Below are positions 6,045-7,403 of a stretch of DNA of 7,403 nt, piece by piece. The stretch comes from Burkholderiales bacterium (GTDB taxonomy: Bacteria; Pseudomonadota; Gammaproteobacteria; Burkholderiales; Burkholderiaceae_F). The stretch lies in the NCBI GenBank assembly GCA_024641225.1, contig JAHEDN010000119.1:1-7403 (forward strand). Reading direction: 5' to 3'. Below the pieces are notes generated by a model. The model was not told the origin of the DNA, ran no database searches, and saw only the letters and a program-made list of their open reading frames with translations. Each line of letters starts with the position of its first letter. Position 1 is the stretch's first letter. The position numbers were made by a program, and so were the translations under genes.

Positions 6045-7028
6045 ATGTTCGCGTTCATCGTCCGCCGCCTGGTGCAAGCGATCCTCGTGATGCTGACGGT
6101 TGCTTTTGTGGCATTCCTGCTGTTTCAGTACGTCGGCGATCCGGTGGCGCAGATGCTCGGCCAGGACGCCACGCCTGAAGACCGTGCGCGGCTGCGCACG
6201 GAACTCGGGCTCGATCAGCCGTTCTTTGTACAGTTCGCCGCCTTTGCCGGCAACGCGGCGCAGGGTGATTTCGGCCTGAGCCTGCGCCAGGGTCGCGCCG
6301 TGTCGTCGCTGATCAAGGAACGGCTGCCGGCCACGCTGGAACTGTCGTTCGCGGCGGCGATCATCGCCATCGTGGTCGGCATTCCGGCCGGCGTGTACAC
6401 GGCGCTGCGTCGGAATTCCTGGTTCGCGCACGCGCTGCTTGCGACGTCGCTGGTCGGCGTATCGCTGCCGACCTTCCTGATCGGCATCCTTTTCATCCTC
6501 GTCTTCGCCGTGCAGCTCGGCTGGTTGCCGTCGTTCGGCCGCGGCGACACGGTTGCCGTCGGCTGGTGGACCACTGGCCTGCTGACCGTCAAGGGCTGGC
6601 AGCACCTGATCCTGCCGTCGATCACGCTTTCGCTGTTCCAGCTGACGCTGATCCTGCGCCTGGTGCGCGCCGAGATGCTCGAAGTCCTGCGTACCGACTA
6701 CATCAAATTCGCGCGCGCCCGCGGACTGACCAATCGCGCCGTGCACTTCGGCCACGCGCTGAAGAACACGCTGGTGCCGGTGATCACGATCACCGGACTG
6801 CAGCTGGGAGGCATCATCGCCTTCGCGATCGTCACCGAGACCGTGTTCCAGTGGCCCGGGATGGGGCTGCTGTTCATCCAGAGCGTGCAGTTCGCCGACA
6901 TTCCGGTGATGGCCGCGTATCTGTGCCTGATCGCGCTCGTCTTCGTGCTGATCAACCTGATCGTCGACCTGCTGTATTTCGCGGTCGACCCGCGCCTGCG
7001 CATCGACCGCGCATCGCTGGCGCACTGA
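6045..7028 (+). CDS. ABC transporter permease, DppB/GsiC type (peptide/nickel family)
   Basis: This 327-residue inner-membrane subunit belongs to the BPD_transp_1 family of dipeptide, oligopeptide, glutathione or nickel importers. It has the family N-terminus MFAFIVRRLVQAILVMLTV and the periplasmic segment with LGLDQPFFVQF and GDFGLSL (54-80). There are about six TM segments, near 9-29, 98-120, 132-158, 185-207, 244-268 and 288-312. The EAA-type coupling loop is EVLRTDYIKFARARGL (213-228), with the invariant-type Gly227, followed by the HALKNTLVPVIT segment. The ATG at 6045 has GGA 7 nt upstream. It is the first gene downstream of the divergent intergenic region, so it probably heads an operon. 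No binding protein, second permease or ATPase is in view, so substrate assignment rests on the next gene, an M20 amidohydrolase, which points to peptides or N-acyl amino acids. All expected regions are present. Confidence 0.92.
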   Translation: MFAFIVRRLVQAILVMLTVAFVAFLLFQYVGDPVAQMLGQDATPEDRARLRTELGLDQPFFVQFAAFAGNAAQGDFGLSLRQGRAVSSLIKERLPATLELSFAAAIIAIVVGIPAGVYTALRRNSWFAHALLATSLVGVSLPTFLIGILFILVFAVQLGWLPSFGRGDTVAVGWWTTGLLTVKGWQHLILPSITLSLFQLTLILRLVRAEMLEVLRTDYIKFARARGLTNRAVHFGHALKNTLVPVITITGLQLGGIIAFAIVTETVFQWPGMGLLFIQSVQFADIPVMAAYLCLIALVFVLINLIVDLLYFAVDPRLRIDRASLAH

Positions 7029-7034
7029 ACTTGA

Positions 7035-7403
7035 ATGAACGCCTATCTCGGCCTCGCGCTGAAGTCTCCGGTGTCGTTCGTGCTGGCCGAGCACGAGAGG
7101 CTCACTGCAATCCGGCGTGATCTGCACGCGCATCCGGAGATCGGCTTCGAGGAACATCGCACGGCGGCGCTGGTCGCCGAGCGGTTGCACCACTGGGGCA
7201 TCGAGGTGCAAACCGGTATTGGCCGCACTGGCGTGGTCGGCGTCATCCGGGGCCGGCAGGACGGCTCGGGCAGGGCGATCGGACTGCGCGCCGACATGGA
7301 TGCGCTGCCGATCGACGAGGAAAACGAGTTCGCACACCGTTCGACCCGCGCCGGTCTGATGCATGGTTGCGGGCACGACGGTCACACGACGATGCTGCTT
7401 GGC
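7035..7403 (+). CDS. M20-family amidohydrolase (hippurate hydrolase/aminoacylase-like), 5' part
   Basis: A frame open from the ATG at 7035 to the window end encodes 123 residues of a family about 390-400 long. It matches the M20D metallohydrolases that cleave N-acyl amino acids or related amides. Marks are IRRDLHAHPEIGFEEHRT (26-43), TGIGRTGVVGVIRG (60-73), GLRADMDALPI (83-93) and the metal-site motif MHGCGHDGHT (109-118), with ligands Cys112 and His114; most relatives I recall have MHACGHDGHT. The start is uncertain: the ATG lies 6 nt after the permease stop and has no clear Shine-Dalgarno sequence, and the first 15 residues are longer than the usual lead to the RRDLHAHPE motif. A GTG at 7071 is an alternative. 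The 6-nt gap to the permease implies one transcript and likely coupling of uptake with cytoplasmic hydrolysis. Exact substrate is not readable. Confidence 0.9.
   Translation, partial: MNAYLGLALKSPVSFVLAEHERLTAIRRDLHAHPEIGFEEHRTAALVAERLHHWGIEVQTGIGRTGVVGVIRGRQDGSGRAIGLRADMDALPIDEENEFAHRSTRAGLMHGCGHDGHTTMLLG

Noticed and set aside
5970..7385. 471-residue minus-strand open frame opposite the permease and M20 gene
   Set aside because: Gln/Arg/Asp-rich antisense translation of a membrane protein and an M20 enzyme; no recognisable domain.

Overview
The window is GC-rich throughout, tightly packed with genes, and has GC-ending codons. Protein families and layout suggest a Proteobacterium, most likely a betaproteobacterium (Burkholderiales or a related order). 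That assignment rests on overall resemblance only; there is no rRNA or other marker gene here. No tRNA, rRNA, CRISPR array, insertion sequence or phage gene was found. The window opens and closes inside genes.

Region 1 (1-3686, plus strand) is an aminophosphonate catabolic operon. It runs from the 3' part of phosphonoacetaldehyde hydrolase (phnX) to 2-aminoethylphosphonate:pyruvate transaminase (phnW), an L-alanine dehydrogenase (ald) and a 10-TM drug/metabolite transporter (DMT/EamA) protein, with gaps of 29, 49 and 46 nt. PhnW moves the amino group of 2-aminoethylphosphonate (AEP) to pyruvate, giving phosphonoacetaldehyde and L-alanine. PhnX splits the C-P bond to give acetaldehyde and phosphate. 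Ald deaminates the alanine back to pyruvate with release of ammonium and NADH. The set is therefore self-sufficient in the amino acceptor and could deliver P, N and C from AEP. The DMT protein may move a substrate or product of the pathway.

Region 2 (3687-4732) holds one lipoprotein gene of the DUF3047 family, best read from a GTG start with a clear Shine-Dalgarno sequence. It is followed by a convergent intergenic stretch with several hairpins.

Region 3 (4733-5829, minus strand) is a two-gene msrB-msrA operon for exported methionine sulfoxide reductases. MsrB carries a twin-arginine signal, MsrA a Sec-type signal, and the genes overlap by 4 nt.

Region 4 (5830-7403) starts with a 215-nt divergent intergenic region. 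It continues on the plus strand with a DppB/GsiC-type ABC permease and then the 5' part of an M20-family amidohydrolase that runs off the window. This looks like the start of a peptide or N-acyl amino acid uptake-and-hydrolysis operon. The partner permease, ATPases and binding protein are not in view.

Most of the window is well-known families. The parts most worth a second look are the alanine dehydrogenase and DMT transporter inside the phosphonate operon, the altered loop in PhnX, the split Tat/Sec export of the Msr pair, and the permease-M20 junction.
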